Assembly (NCBI GenBank): GCA_025094145.1
Contig: JALLLS010000029.1
Span: 62,001-126,000, forward strand
Direction: 5' to 3'
Source of the DNA: Spinellus fusiger
Lineage: Eukaryota; Mucoromycota; Mucoromycetes; Mucorales; Phycomycetaceae
Length of the DNA: 64,000 nucleotides
In this document: piece by piece, positions 44,481 to 53,999 of the stretch
Layout of the letters: the number at the start of each line of letters is the position of its first letter
Position numbering within the stretch: the first letter of the stretch is position 1
Translations under genes and position numbers: made by a program
The notes under the pieces: generated by a model
Told to the model about the DNA's origin: nothing
Seen by the model: the letters and a program-made list of their open reading frames with translations, nothing else
The model's database searches: none

Positions 44481-47400
44481 CAGTTCAAAGTATTTTTATT
44501 TATGGGTGTTGATTGCTATTCGCGCATTGGGCATGTTAGCCACCCTATGAGAACTTTTGAAAAAAAAAGAATAAACATTGAAACACTTCAAATACGAAAG
44601 TGAAAAAAAAGAATGCAAATGAATGGGAAACAGAAGGACCGAGAAATACAAAACCTCAGATGAGGGAAAAATGATGAAAAATGAGAAATGATGGTAAAAT
44701 GAGAATTATGAATAGACATCCAAAAGGCCATAAAGTCAGCAAGGAAACCAGGACACCAAAAAGATAACCGTCATCCTGTGGCGATTCGAAATCCAACGAG
44801 GGATACTTAGAGCAACTCGGACAATCCTGAGGACACAAATACAGCAACTACACTAGCAGCTTCTGGCTTTGCTAAACGGGTTAAGAATGGGTGGTAGAGG
44901 AGAGATCGGAGGAGAAGTGAGGATACAGCGTCTGTTGTTGCAGGAGTCTTTGCACTCTATGGCGGCGTTGGCGTTCCCGCTCAACACACCCATCAGCAGC
45001 CTCAATGAGCAAGCTACCAGCTGATGGCTCTACCTTAAAGTCTCGAGTAGACGTGGCTCGATCAATGGCTTGCAGCAGTATTAACAAACTGGGCCAAAGG
45101 TCTCGCCATTTAACAAAAGACTTAACCGTGCGCGGCAGAAGATTTAGACAATAGTCAATTGGATGAACGTCCTGTGGCGGTGCAGGAACTAAGAAGAACA
45201 AGAACGTGGAGCGTTCATGGTCAACGAATGTGCAAGTGAGAAAGTGGTCCCGATTGGCAGATGGGTGGCCACATTGGCAAGGAACTGAAGGTGTTGGTGG
45301 TAACCAAGCAATCCTCCATTTTAGTAGACGATGTCTTTCTTTGCGCGTGCACGGTAGTAGAAGAATTGGATCCCAAACAGGTCTACATAGTCCACGGGCT
45401 ACCGTCACCAGCGGATTCTTGCCACGTACTAGACTAGTAATTTCACTTTGAAGACGTTCAAGATAAGCTACTTTTAATGGATATTTAGGAGGGTTGTAAG
45501 CCCGTCCTATTCTTTGAGCATTTTGCCAGAGTACATTACCACGTAGCTTAATCCATCTGGCTTTACTCTGGGGTGCTTCAAGCTGCGGGACATGGCACCA
45601 GAGGAGGGTGTCTTCAGGAAGGGTAGCTGCGCGCTCAACAAATTTGGCTTGCAGATAAAGAAAACGAGAGTATATGTTAGGGAGGGCAGCTAATTGGGCA
45701 ACCTGGATCGTTCCAAACCTAGCAGTAGCAGATCTAGCAAGACAAAGTCTCAGACAAGCAGACTGACAGATTTGTAGCGGGCGAATGCTTAGTCTATTGA
45801 CATTACAAATAGCCAACCCATACTCAAGGATAGGCCGAACAAAAACAGTATACGCTCTTAGGGCTGCTGTAATCCCAAAGCCATACATGTTTACACCCAT
45901 TCCTCTCAGCTTTTGCATTACTGCAATTGCCTTGACTTGTGAGTGTGAGAAAAGTGCGTCTTGGTTAATACCTTGACGTGAAAAGGGGATACCAAGGTAC
46001 TTGAAAGTATCACAGGTTGGAAGCTCGTTGCCATAGAGGTAAAACGGCACATTGGCCGGGGCATTGAGTACTTCACATTTGGAGGGACTCCATTTGTAAC
46101 CAAGGAGGGTCGAGTGAATTTCGGCAAGTGCCAGCATTCGATGTATATCTTCTGGGCAGCCCATAAGAGCCACATCATCAGCATACAACAAACAATTCAC
46201 AGGAGCCCAAGTAACAGTGACATGAGAGGGACTGTAAGAGGAATCTGACAACTCAGAAGAGTCATCCGAAACTGTAGAAGTAGGAAAAGGATTGTGAAGG
46301 GAATTCTGTAACTCATCAAGCAATGCGTGAACAGTTGCCTGTGGGGAAGCAAAAGAGAAAGGATTTCGAGCACAGAGATTAATGGACCGTCCCATGGTAG
46401 GTGGGTGCATACCAACCAGTATTGGGGATACCGAAGCAAACCTCAAGAAACGTGGAAGAGTATCAATGAAAATAGAATAAAGGAATGGAGAAAGAATACT
46501 ACCCTGTAAGACTCCTCGTTTAGGTGCAATGTCCCGGGATGCTACATTTTTCAGAATCACATTCACCACAATGTCATCAAACAAATTCTGTAGTAGCAAG
46601 AGCAACGGCTGAGACACGAAGGGCATCAGCGACTCCCATATGACAGAGCGTTCCACACTATCATATGCAGCTTTAATATCTAGGAAGACGACGACTGGAG
46701 GTTTTGGATCTTGCTCTCCTGATCCTTGGGCAGCGTACAACCCCATAAGTTCGTGGAGACAGAGGGCCTGGTCTAGAGTTCCACGACGAGCGCGAAATCC
46801 ACCTTGAGCCATGTCCAATGCAGGCATGGTCGAAAGGAGCTCCCCAGCTATACATCTTTCTAAGAGCTTACGAAACACCGATGTCAAGCTAATAGGCCGA
46901 TAGTTACTAGGGTCATCCTGCTCTCCTTTGTTTTTGTAAATAGGTACCACCTGTGCTGTTCTCCAGGCCACAGGCGTCCACGACCATCTCCAACACAATG
47001 TGAAGATCTGATGTAACAGAGGCACTAGCACTCGAACTAGGGGTTTGAGCATTTCTGCTCTAATATGATCAATGCCTGGTGCTTTTCGATTTGGCATCTT
47101 TCGAATAGCAGAGTGAATAAAGTCTACGTCCCATGGGACTGGATTGTCTTGGAGAGTAAACTCCTGACGCTCCTGTCTTTCCGTAGATCCGCCAAACACA
47201 CTCTCTAGGTGGTCAACCATGCGATTGGCAGCATGCCGAGGGCCCTCTGGAGATGACAGGGAAATTGGCGAACGTCTCCGCAGCCTCATTCCTTTCACAG
47301 CACTTGTCATCTCTGTTAAGCCCTTACGGACTTTATCACAAAATACATGCCAAGTTTGTCGTTGTGCTTGCCTTATAGCCTTTTTCAAAGCTAAACACGC

Positions 47401-47996
47401 TTCCTCATACAAGCGGTGGGCTTCAATGCGTTCAATATCATTGCCTACCCGTCGTCTAAAACGATAAAGTTCTTGACGACGGTCAGCTAACTGTTGTAGA
47501 TCAGCATTCCAGTAGCTTTTCCAAGCTTTTGGATGGGATTGTGCGCGCCCTACGCTATCATCCAGGGCCTTGTAGATTGACTCATTGAGTCTCTCAGCAA
47601 AGTCCTCCATCTTAACAGAGCACAACGGGGTTTTGTCTTCCAATATTTTTTGGATCTCTCTTTGCAGTTCACCTGTGTTCTCTGCAAAACATCGCTTGTA
47701 CTGGTCACAGACTGTTTGTTTGTTTAAACGTTGCAGTCTCCAGAGGCGACGGACAGCTGTTTCTGTCATGAGCGGTGGCATGAGCACCGGCTGAAAGGAC
47801 AGCTCACACAAGTGGTGGTCTGAAACTAACGTCAGATCGTCCCTAATGTGCAAGCACACTTCGGAGAAGTTGTAGCTTCTTGACAGGAACAGGTCAATAA
47901 TGCTAGCAAACCGACGACCATCTGCTAGAATTCGCTCATATGTAGGCAAGCCAAATGCCAACTGAGTTCCACAAGGTTAGATCCTGACGGCAGATC
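44481..47996 (-). mobile_element. LINE (non-LTR retrotransposon), 5'-truncated copy
   Basis: The minus-strand element ends at 44481 with the terminal TACTTTGAACTGTA and has no long poly-A tail. It is cut at its 5' side at 47996, inside the ORF2 endonuclease region. ORF2 is uninterrupted and the 3' portion is nearly identical to the copy at 49394-50174, so the insertion looks young. It inserted into an older Tc1 relic. Confidence 0.88.
44881..47961 (-). CDS. LINE ORF2: reverse transcriptase with C-terminal zinc knuckle (5'-truncated)
   Basis: About 1026 residues remain open; the first usable codon (TTG at 47961) is not a real start because the gene is truncated. The N-terminal remnant is the tail of an APE-type endonuclease (SIIDLFL... 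and SDHHLCELSF). The reverse transcriptase follows: KAPGIDHIRAEML, PIYKNKGEQDDPSNYRPISL, GFRARRGTLDQ, FLDIKAAYDSV, GVLQGSILSPFLYS and the catalytic LLYADDVAL. A Cys/His knuckle, CQCGHPSANRDHFLTC, lies near the C-terminus. No RNase H domain is evident. The protein would prime cDNA synthesis at nicked DNA. Translation of this copy is doubtful, but it has no stops or frameshifts. Confidence 0.9.
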   Translation of the reverse strand: MAFGLPTYERILADGRRFASIIDLFLSRSYNFSEVCLHIRDDLTLVSDHHLCELSFQPVLMPPLMTETAVRRLWRLQRLNKQTVCDQYKRCFAENTGELQREIQKILEDKTPLCSVKMEDFAERLNESIYKALDDSVGRAQSHPKAWKSYWNADLQQLADRRQELYRFRRRVGNDIERIEAHRLYEEACLALKKAIRQAQRQTWHVFCDKVRKGLTEMTSAVKGMRLRRRSPISLSSPEGPRHAANRMVDHLESVFGGSTERQERQEFTLQDNPVPWDVDFIHSAIRKMPNRKAPGIDHIRAEMLKPLVRVLVPLLHQIFTLCWRWSWTPVAWRTAQVVPIYKNKGEQDDPSNYRPISLTSVFRKLLERCIAGELLSTMPALDMAQGGFRARRGTLDQALCLHELMGLYAAQGSGEQDPKPPVVVFLDIKAAYDSVERSVIWESLMPFVSQPLLLLLQNLFDDIVVNVILKNVASRDIAPKRGVLQGSILSPFLYSIFIDTLPRFLRFASVSPILVGMHPPTMGRSINLCARNPFSFASPQATVHALLDELQNSLHNPFPTSTVSDDSSELSDSSYSPSHVTVTWAPVNCLLYADDVALMGCPEDIHRMLALAEIHSTLLGYKWSPSKCEVLNAPANVPFYLYGNELPTCDTFKYLGIPFSRQGINQDALFSHSQVKAIAVMQKLRGMGVNMYGFGITAALRAYTVFVRPILEYGLAICNVNRLSIRPLQICQSACLRLCLARSATARFGTIQVAQLAALPNIYSRFLYLQAKFVERAATLPEDTLLWCHVPQLEAPQSKARWIKLRGNVLWQNAQRIGRAYNPPKYPLKVAYLERLQSEITSLVRGKNPLVTVARGLCRPVWDPILLLPCTRKERHRLLKWRIAWLPPTPSVPCQCGHPSANRDHFLTCTFVDHERSTFLFFLVPAPPQDVHPIDYCLNLLPRTVKSFVKWRDLWPSLLILLQAIDRATSTRDFKVEPSAGSLLIEAADGCVERERQRRHRVQRLLQQQTLYPHFSSDLSSTTHS

Positions 47997-48009
47997 CAAT
48001 TGGAAGATA

Positions 48010-49381
48010 CAGTGTCACATCAAAAAACTAAAATATTTTTTACATTCCGATATGATTCTTGTTTATGGAAATACTCATTCTTTGTCATAAAAACACACAT
48101 TAAACACACACTAGAGACTTGAAAATTGGATAAAGTATAAAGAAGGTCATCAAGATAATATATACAGATTTATTAGGTGGAAACCCTTAGTATTTGGTGT
48201 TTCCACCCTTGGCCTTAATAACAGCCCTACATCTCCAATGCATGCTGTTGGTGAGGGTGTTGTTGACAGTCTTGAGTATTTTTTCCCACTCTTGCACCAG
48301 GAGAGCCTTCAGATCCTGGAGGGTGCTCCTTGGGGTCATCTTCTTTCTGACTGCTCTGTCGAGCTCCTCCCAAAGATGCTCAATTGGGTTCAGGTCAGGG
48401 CTTTGAGAGGGCCACCCCTCCATCGTGACTATGCCCCTCTCATCCTTCCATTTCTTAGTCTCCTTACTAGTATGGCAACTGGCATTGTCCTCTTGAAGAA
48501 CATAGCCTACCACTGGATTCAGTGCCAAAAGACAAGCCAGCCCAGGGCAATAGGCCTATTCTAAAATACTGGTGTATTTGGCACTATTTGTGGACCCCTC
48601 CACCGTAACAAGTCTACCAACACCTTTACCAGAAAAGAGAACACCACACCATCACCCCACCACCACCAAACTTCATTGTTGGCTTCACATTCTTTGGGAG
48701 CAGTCCCTCCTTCTTTCTGCGCACTACTCTGTTGCGATGGTTGTTGCTCAATAGCTGGAACTTGGACTCATCGGACCAGATGACTGCCTTCCAGTCTTCA
48801 TCTGTCCAATGAAGGTAGGTCCTAGTCCAAGTAAGCCTCAACTTCTTGTTTTTAATGATGAGAGAAGGGTTCTTAACAACCCTGAAAGAAGAAAGGCCAA
48901 TCCTCTTTATCATTTCTCTAAAAGTGCTCATGCACACTTTGGTGGTCATCTGCTTGCAAAGTTGATCTATTGTCTGAAATGAATCCCTTTCCATCTCGTA
49001 TACAAACTCTCTCTCGTCCCTCTACTTCAGAACAGGCTTGCGCCCAGAGCTCTTCCCTGCTTTGAAACAGCCAGTTTCCTTGTACCTCTTCATGATGAGG
49101 CTGACAGCGGGCTGACTGACACCAAACATAGCTACAATGTCTGTCTGTCTGGTGCCATTTACGGTGGCCTCGTGTACAGTGAGTTTACGAGTAAAGTCGT
49201 CAGTATTTCTCTTTCTGTTTCCAAAAGGCTTGGTGGTTTGTTCGGTTGTGTTAGATATGATAAATATGATAGCGGAAAAAGAAGAAATGAGGAATGTGTA
49301 AAAAAAAGTTTTTTTTTTTTTTTTTTTAGCAAAATTAGAGTCGGAAAATGAAAAATATTTTAGTTTTTTGATGTGACACTG
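48010..49381 (-). mobile_element. Second Tc1-like element, inserted at the LINE border
   Basis: The ends are near-perfect inverted repeats of about 30 bp, starting CAGTGTCACATCAAAAAAC at 48010 and mirrored at 49381, with TA on both sides (48008-48009, 49382-49383). Length 1372 bp. The long TIRs and nearly intact transposase make it the best-preserved full Tc1 element in the window. Confidence 0.9.
48187..49245 (-). pseudogene. Tc1 transposase, lightly damaged
   Basis: Read on the minus strand: a paired-type DNA-binding region (GTRQTDIVAMFGVSQPAVS), GRKPVLK, an in-frame TAG at 49024-49022, then DSFQTIDQLCKQM, the first catalytic Asp in VIWSDESKFQ, GGGGVMVW, a frame change at about 48650, a stop near 48560, the second Asp in VLQEDNASCHTSK and the terminal Glu in SQSPDLNPIEHLWE. 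The DDE triad is all present, so only a few lesions separate it from an intact gene; as it stands it is inactive. Confidence 0.85.
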
Positions 49382-49393
49382 TAGTAACTAGTA

Positions 49394-50174
49394 GCCAATC
49401 GGGACCACTTTCTCACTTGCACATTCGTTGACCATGAACGCTCCACGTTCTTGTTCTTCTTAGTTCCTGCACCGCCACAGGACGTTCATCCAATTGACTA
49501 TTGTCTAAATCTTCTGCCGCGCACGGTTAAGTCTTTTGTTAAATGGCGAGACCTTTGGCCCAGTTTGTTAATACTGCTGCAAGCCATTGATCGAGCCACG
49601 TCTACTCGAGACTTTAAGGTAGAGCCATCAGCTGGTAGCTTGCTCATTGAGGCTGCTGATGGGTGTGTTGAGCGGGAACGCCAACGCCGCCATAGAGTGC
49701 AAAGACTCCTGCAACAACAGACGCTGTATCCTCACTTCTCCTCCGATCTCTCCTCTACCACCCATTCTTAACCCGTTTAGCAAAGCCAGAAGCTGCTAGT
49801 GTAGTTGCTGTATTTGTGTCCTCAGGATTGTCCGAGTTGCTCTAAGTATCCCTCGTTGGATTTCGAATCGCCACAGGATGACGGTTATCTTTTTGGTGTC
49901 CTGGTTTCCTTGCTGACTTTATGGCCTTTTGGATGTCTATTCATAATTCTCATTTTACCATCATTTCTCATTTTTCATCATTTTTCCCTCATCTGAGGTT
50001 TTGTATTTCTCGGTCCTTCTGTTTCCCATTCATTTGCATTCTTTTTTTTCACTTTCGTATTTGAAGTGTTTCAATGTTTATTCTTTTTTTTTCAAAAGTT
50101 CTCATAGGGTGGCTAACATGCCCAATGCGCGAATAGCAATCAACACCCATAAATAAAAAATACTTTGAACTGTA
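49394..50174 (+). mobile_element. LINE 3' fragment in inverted orientation
   Basis: It encodes the last ~110 residues of ORF2 (FFLVPAPPQDVHPIDYC... to the stop at 49771) and the full 3' UTR, ending TACTTTGAACTGTA. It is nearly identical to the mirror segment 44481-45260 of the larger LINE copy. It is 5'-truncated, begins a few bases after the second Tc1, and abuts the right half of the old Tc1 relic at 50175. Confidence 0.88.
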
Positions 50175-50602
50175 CAGTGATGACTCTTTACTGGCCTTCA
50201 CAAAATCTCGATCTCAATCTCAATCTAATTGAACATATGTGGTCCCACTTCAAAAAGACCATTAGGAAGGATAGAGAGGTCTACGGCACTAAGGAAAATA
50301 CGGAAGCAGCCCTGATGCTAGAATAATGTAAAATATCAAAAGAAGTTACAGACACTCTCATTGACAGCTTGGAGCAGAGATGCCAGGCAGTGATAGATGC
50401 CAAGGGTAGCCATAGTGAACATTATTTAACCTACAAATAAACCACTTTCATTTATTTTAAACACTATTCTATTTATTTATTAAAAGTTCTACGTCTTTAT
50501 CTAATGAATTCATAAAGTTATAACACTATTAAGAAAAGTATGAATCCAAAAAAGGAAAATTTTATTCTAAACAATCGATTACATTTCTCAGGTCACTTTG
50601 TG

Positions 50603-52104
50603 TGGGAGTTCAAAAAGGATAATAGTATTGAACGGTATGGAGAGTCAGCCAAAAAGGACTGCATTCTCTCGAGACGTGACTATCAGGAGAAGGACAGTCA
50701 TGGGTGAACAAGTACACCATGGCATCCCCTTGTGCTATAGTAGAAAAGATATATAACTAGAATAATAAGACACAAATAAAGTTATTGGATTTTGGGATCT
50801 TTAAAGCGGTTGTGTCTGTTAGTGGCATTCTTACAGTAGATATCCGTTAAGTCTGAGCCGCTTCATTATTTTCCATTGCTTGGTTCCTGTCTGAAATTTC
50901 TCTTGCCGCTGGTAGTTGATCCAATTACAAGAATCTAAAGCATCCTGCATTACTCATTCATACCCTCTTTGTTAATTACTCTCCTAGCATCTTAACTCTT
51001 CGACTTAATTGTGTTGTAGACAACTCCTTTTCGAGCTCTACTAGTCTCTTTTATCTTAATGTGCCCCTTATTATAAGTACACTATTTTCGGGAAATATTA
51101 GACTAGTATATCAAATGTCTCAAATATCCAAAAATAATTTCTTTACTAAATTGGTCTAGGATTAAGACAACCATCCAACCTTAATACAGTGTACCTGTAC
51201 AAGCATCTTTGATAACTTAAGATGAAGTTTTTTTTTTCTTAGAAATATTTCTCTCTTCATACTGCTTTTTGTGATTGACTAGAGCTGTTCTATTATATTT
51301 TGCTTACCAGATGTTAATCTTACAATGAACATCCAAAAATGTCAACTTTTTTTTTCCTTTCATTTTCTGTATCAATCATTTCTCAATTCTTGTCCCAATA
51401 TTTTCCGAAAATAGTGTAAGCTCAAAACTTGATAGTGAAGATTTTAAGTTTTAAGTTTGCCTTTTTTCTGACTTTCATATATGATCTGTGAAAAACTCAA
51501 ATACTGATCCTCTCTAATGTATCCAGTTGTCTTGTTGGGTTTTCGCATAATAGAACCAATAGCTGTTATTTGATTAAAAAAGCCAACTGATGTGCCTCTG
51601 AATATTTTTACTATTTTTATCCTTCTTATCATTTCCAGTTTAGTAGTAGTTTATTCATGTTCAATGCATAATTTAAATGATTGATTTGCTTGGCCTATCA
51701 TTGAACATTATCATTACCCAACAGAAGATTAAGAATACTTCTCTTTTTTTTCATATACCAAATAGATAATAAAGCCGGCAAATAGTCATGGATTTGTGAG
51801 CGAATTTATTAGCATTGCAACTCATAGCCTGTATAAGTATGATGATTGGATGTATTTTAGAGTATACCCACGGATGTGTTGCTCTTTTGGTACGTTCTCC
51901 ATACACTTATTTCATAATTTAGGTACAGATATATTAACTCTATTAGCTTATATATTTATAGACATCAATGCCAAGCAATACGACGCAGCAAATGGCTAGA
52001 TATATGCATTTGTTCTTTTTATGCCATGGAAAAAAAGTATAAAAGAGAGAATAATATCCTTTCTATATTTTGTTTATTATCCTCTTCTATCTTCAAACCA
52101 CTCG
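50603..52104. other. AT-rich intergenic region upstream of the His-rich gene
   Basis: No gene or RNA gene that I can support. Several poly-T tracts (for example at about 51230 and 51350). The TATA box of the next gene is at 52038. Confidence 0.6.
52038..52044 (+). promoter_or_regulatory. TATA box of the His-rich gene
   Basis: TATAAAA lies 67 bp upstream of ATG 52105. It argues against the in-frame ATG at 52021 as the start, since that codon would be upstream of the TATA box. Confidence 0.6.
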
Positions 52105-53349
52105 ATGTCTACCCTTAAATTCACAATAACTGCCAAGGGCAAAGAATGCTCTACAAATATTTCTAGCGAGACTTCCTGGGTGAAGTTCCTTTCAATTATG
52201 AGCGAGATTTTCCCCTACAAAACACCCTCTATTCTTTATTACATTGTAGATGGGAAATGCTTTATTCTTTACAATGTAGATGGACTTAACTACATTTTGT
52301 CTATTTGTGATAAGGAAATCCATCTTTGGGATGATCCTAACAAGGCTTATACTGATCTTGAAGCTTCACTGCAAACTCCTCATGATACCACTAAAACTGG
52401 CGAAGAAATTGCTGCACACTATGAACATTTGAGAGTATTGCTAAACAAACATGAGTGTGCCATTCAGAACCATCGTTCAGCTTCATATGCTTTAGGTCGT
52501 TTAATGGTTTTAGCCATAAATCATCCCTATTCTATTGATATGAACTCACTCGAGCACTGGCTTAATCAAGTAACAGACAACGCTAGCCAGCAAAAGGCAG
52601 AGCAAAACCAGGATGACTCCTTTGGCAGTGATCCTAATGAAAAGAAAGGCCGCAGACATGGGCATAAGCATGAAAAAAGGAGCCGTGGTCATCATCACTA
52701 CTTTCCTTCTTGTAGAGGAGGTTCTAATATTATTGAGGTTGTTCATCTTTCTAAAGACATGACATTATCAGAACAATCTGAAGAAGAATTGAGTTCTAGT
52801 GAACCTAAAGAAACCACTGCACCTAAAGAAACTACTGATCCTATAGAGAATGATAAATGCTCTAGTGATTGTGAGAGTTCTAAGCATTACAGAGGCCATG
52901 GACACTACGGACACCACGGATACTACGGACACCACGGACACTACGGAAAATTCAGAGGCTACGAACACCACGGACATCTCAGAGGCTTCAAAGGACAAAG
53001 AGACCACAAAGGCCATAGACATTATCACAGTCTCTGTTCTTCAAAGCTTAGTGGCTCCGACTGCATAAACAACAAAAACAATTCTTTTACTGAATCCATG
53101 TCAGAAATAGAGAGGGAAAGAATACAAGGGAATTCTTTAAATAATGACAAGATGACCAGCAGAGATGATATATCAAGCAATACAGACAATTCTTCTTCCT
53201 TCTATCGTTGCCACGGTCTTCGTCATTCAGAGCACAAAAAACACTTCTCTTATGAGAAAGGCACTGAGTCTCATCAACATGGCAATAGAGCCCACAGAGG
53301 ACCTCAAGGATACAGAAATAGATATCACAGACTTGTGATTTCTCTTTAA
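52105..53349 (+). CDS. His/Gly/Tyr-rich protein of unknown function
   Basis: A single exon of 414 aa from ATG 52105. The first ~85 residues (MSTLKFTITAKGKECSTN..., WVKFLSIMSEIF, YYIVDGKCFILYNVDG) look like a compact alpha/beta fold and weakly recall a PB1/ubiquitin-like domain; this is a guess. Residues ~100-165 are helical. The rest is low complexity: a basic His stretch (RRHGHKHEKRSRGHHHY), an acidic Ser/Glu/Thr part with tandem PKETT, a block of HGHYGHHGYYGHH-type units (about 52885-53030), and a polar tail with further His. The His density suggests metal binding or a phase-separating region. No signal peptide or membrane helix is seen. I do not recognise the family. Confidence 0.65.
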   Translation: MSTLKFTITAKGKECSTNISSETSWVKFLSIMSEIFPYKTPSILYYIVDGKCFILYNVDGLNYILSICDKEIHLWDDPNKAYTDLEASLQTPHDTTKTGEEIAAHYEHLRVLLNKHECAIQNHRSASYALGRLMVLAINHPYSIDMNSLEHWLNQVTDNASQQKAEQNQDDSFGSDPNEKKGRRHGHKHEKRSRGHHHYFPSCRGGSNIIEVVHLSKDMTLSEQSEEELSSSEPKETTAPKETTDPIENDKCSSDCESSKHYRGHGHYGHHGYYGHHGHYGKFRGYEHHGHLRGFKGQRDHKGHRHYHSLCSSKLSGSDCINNKNNSFTESMSEIERERIQGNSLNNDKMTSRDDISSNTDNSSSFYRCHGLRHSEHKKHFSYEKGTESHQHGNRAHRGPQGYRNRYHRLVISL

Positions 53350-53999
53350 CTCTTAGTTTTTTCTTCCTAAATGGAATATACTTTTTTTTTCACCAGAACA
53401 TTTAGTCTTTTTTTAAATATATATATATATATCTTTTTTTTTGCTAATACTTTGGATGAATAGTATAATAAAATCACGTTAACAAAGCTCTTTAATGGAA
53501 ACAGACCATTTTAAATATTTTATTGGTGGGTTGGCTAATAATAGCAGATCAAAGCCAATATCACAGGAAATAAGAAATACTCTAATAAATATAGGCTTAT
53601 CTTTTAGAATCACACACACCAATCATCACAGTCAATACCTTGTGTGGTTTATTCTCTTACTTTAAGCCTACATTTAAGCAGAAGATATATTCTTGTAGGG
53701 TTTTTTTTAAAGCAGGAGATGCAGTGTTACCCTTGAACCCAAAAAAAAAGAAAGAAAAGCACATCCCACTCCACTTCTAATTTTCAATCTCCACCTACCT
53801 CAAAGGGAAGAAGTGTCCAGTGCAAAGTCTTGATCTTACTGATAGAGCCCAATGATGCCTGAGAAGATGGTGACTGACTTTCAATCCAAGTGATGTGACT
53901 GTGGTGAGCCATGAACAAAGATCAGCAGTCATAAAGAAGGAAAAGAGGTGTATAAAAAGACACATTTCCATGCTACACTAGTTATCTTTCAATTGTAAA
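53350..53999. other. Intergenic region upstream of ADE16/17
   Basis: No gene seen. It has a TA dinucleotide run at about 53417-53431 and a TATA box (TATAAAA, 53951-53957) 49 bp upstream of the ADE16/17 start codon. Confidence 0.6.

Larger units (their letters stand above)
44469..48013. repeat. Target-site duplication flanking the LINE insertion
   Basis: CAATTGGAAGATACAGT occurs at 44469-44485 and 47997-48013. At least the first 12-13 bases are a true duplication. The last four (CAGT) coincide with the LINE 3' end on the left and the Tc1 end on the right, so they may be chance. Confidence 0.75.
43538..50602 (+). mobile_element. Old Tc1-like element split by nested insertions
   Basis: The left piece is 43538-44480 and the right piece about 50175-50602. 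The outer ends are inverted: CATAAAGTGACC at 43538 and, reversed, CACAAAGTGACC at 50602. The left piece carries a decayed transposase (TTTGGAGGTGTTGGAGTGAT region, GEGIGR) and the right piece resumes it with PSQNLDLNLNLIEHMWSHF and RCQAVIDAKGSH. The sequence GAAGATA at the left junction and CAGTGATGAC at the right would rejoin smoothly. A sister copy lies at 62071-63360. The insertions inside are listed separately. Confidence 0.7.

Noticed and set aside
44656..44847. Small ORF repeated at 49805-49996
   Set aside because: It lies in the LINE 3' UTR and is duplicated only because the LINE copies are; it shows no sign of coding constraint.
52021..52104. Upstream ATG extension of the His-rich gene
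   Set aside because: It would place the start codon upstream of the TATA box at 52038, and the added residues look like translated promoter.
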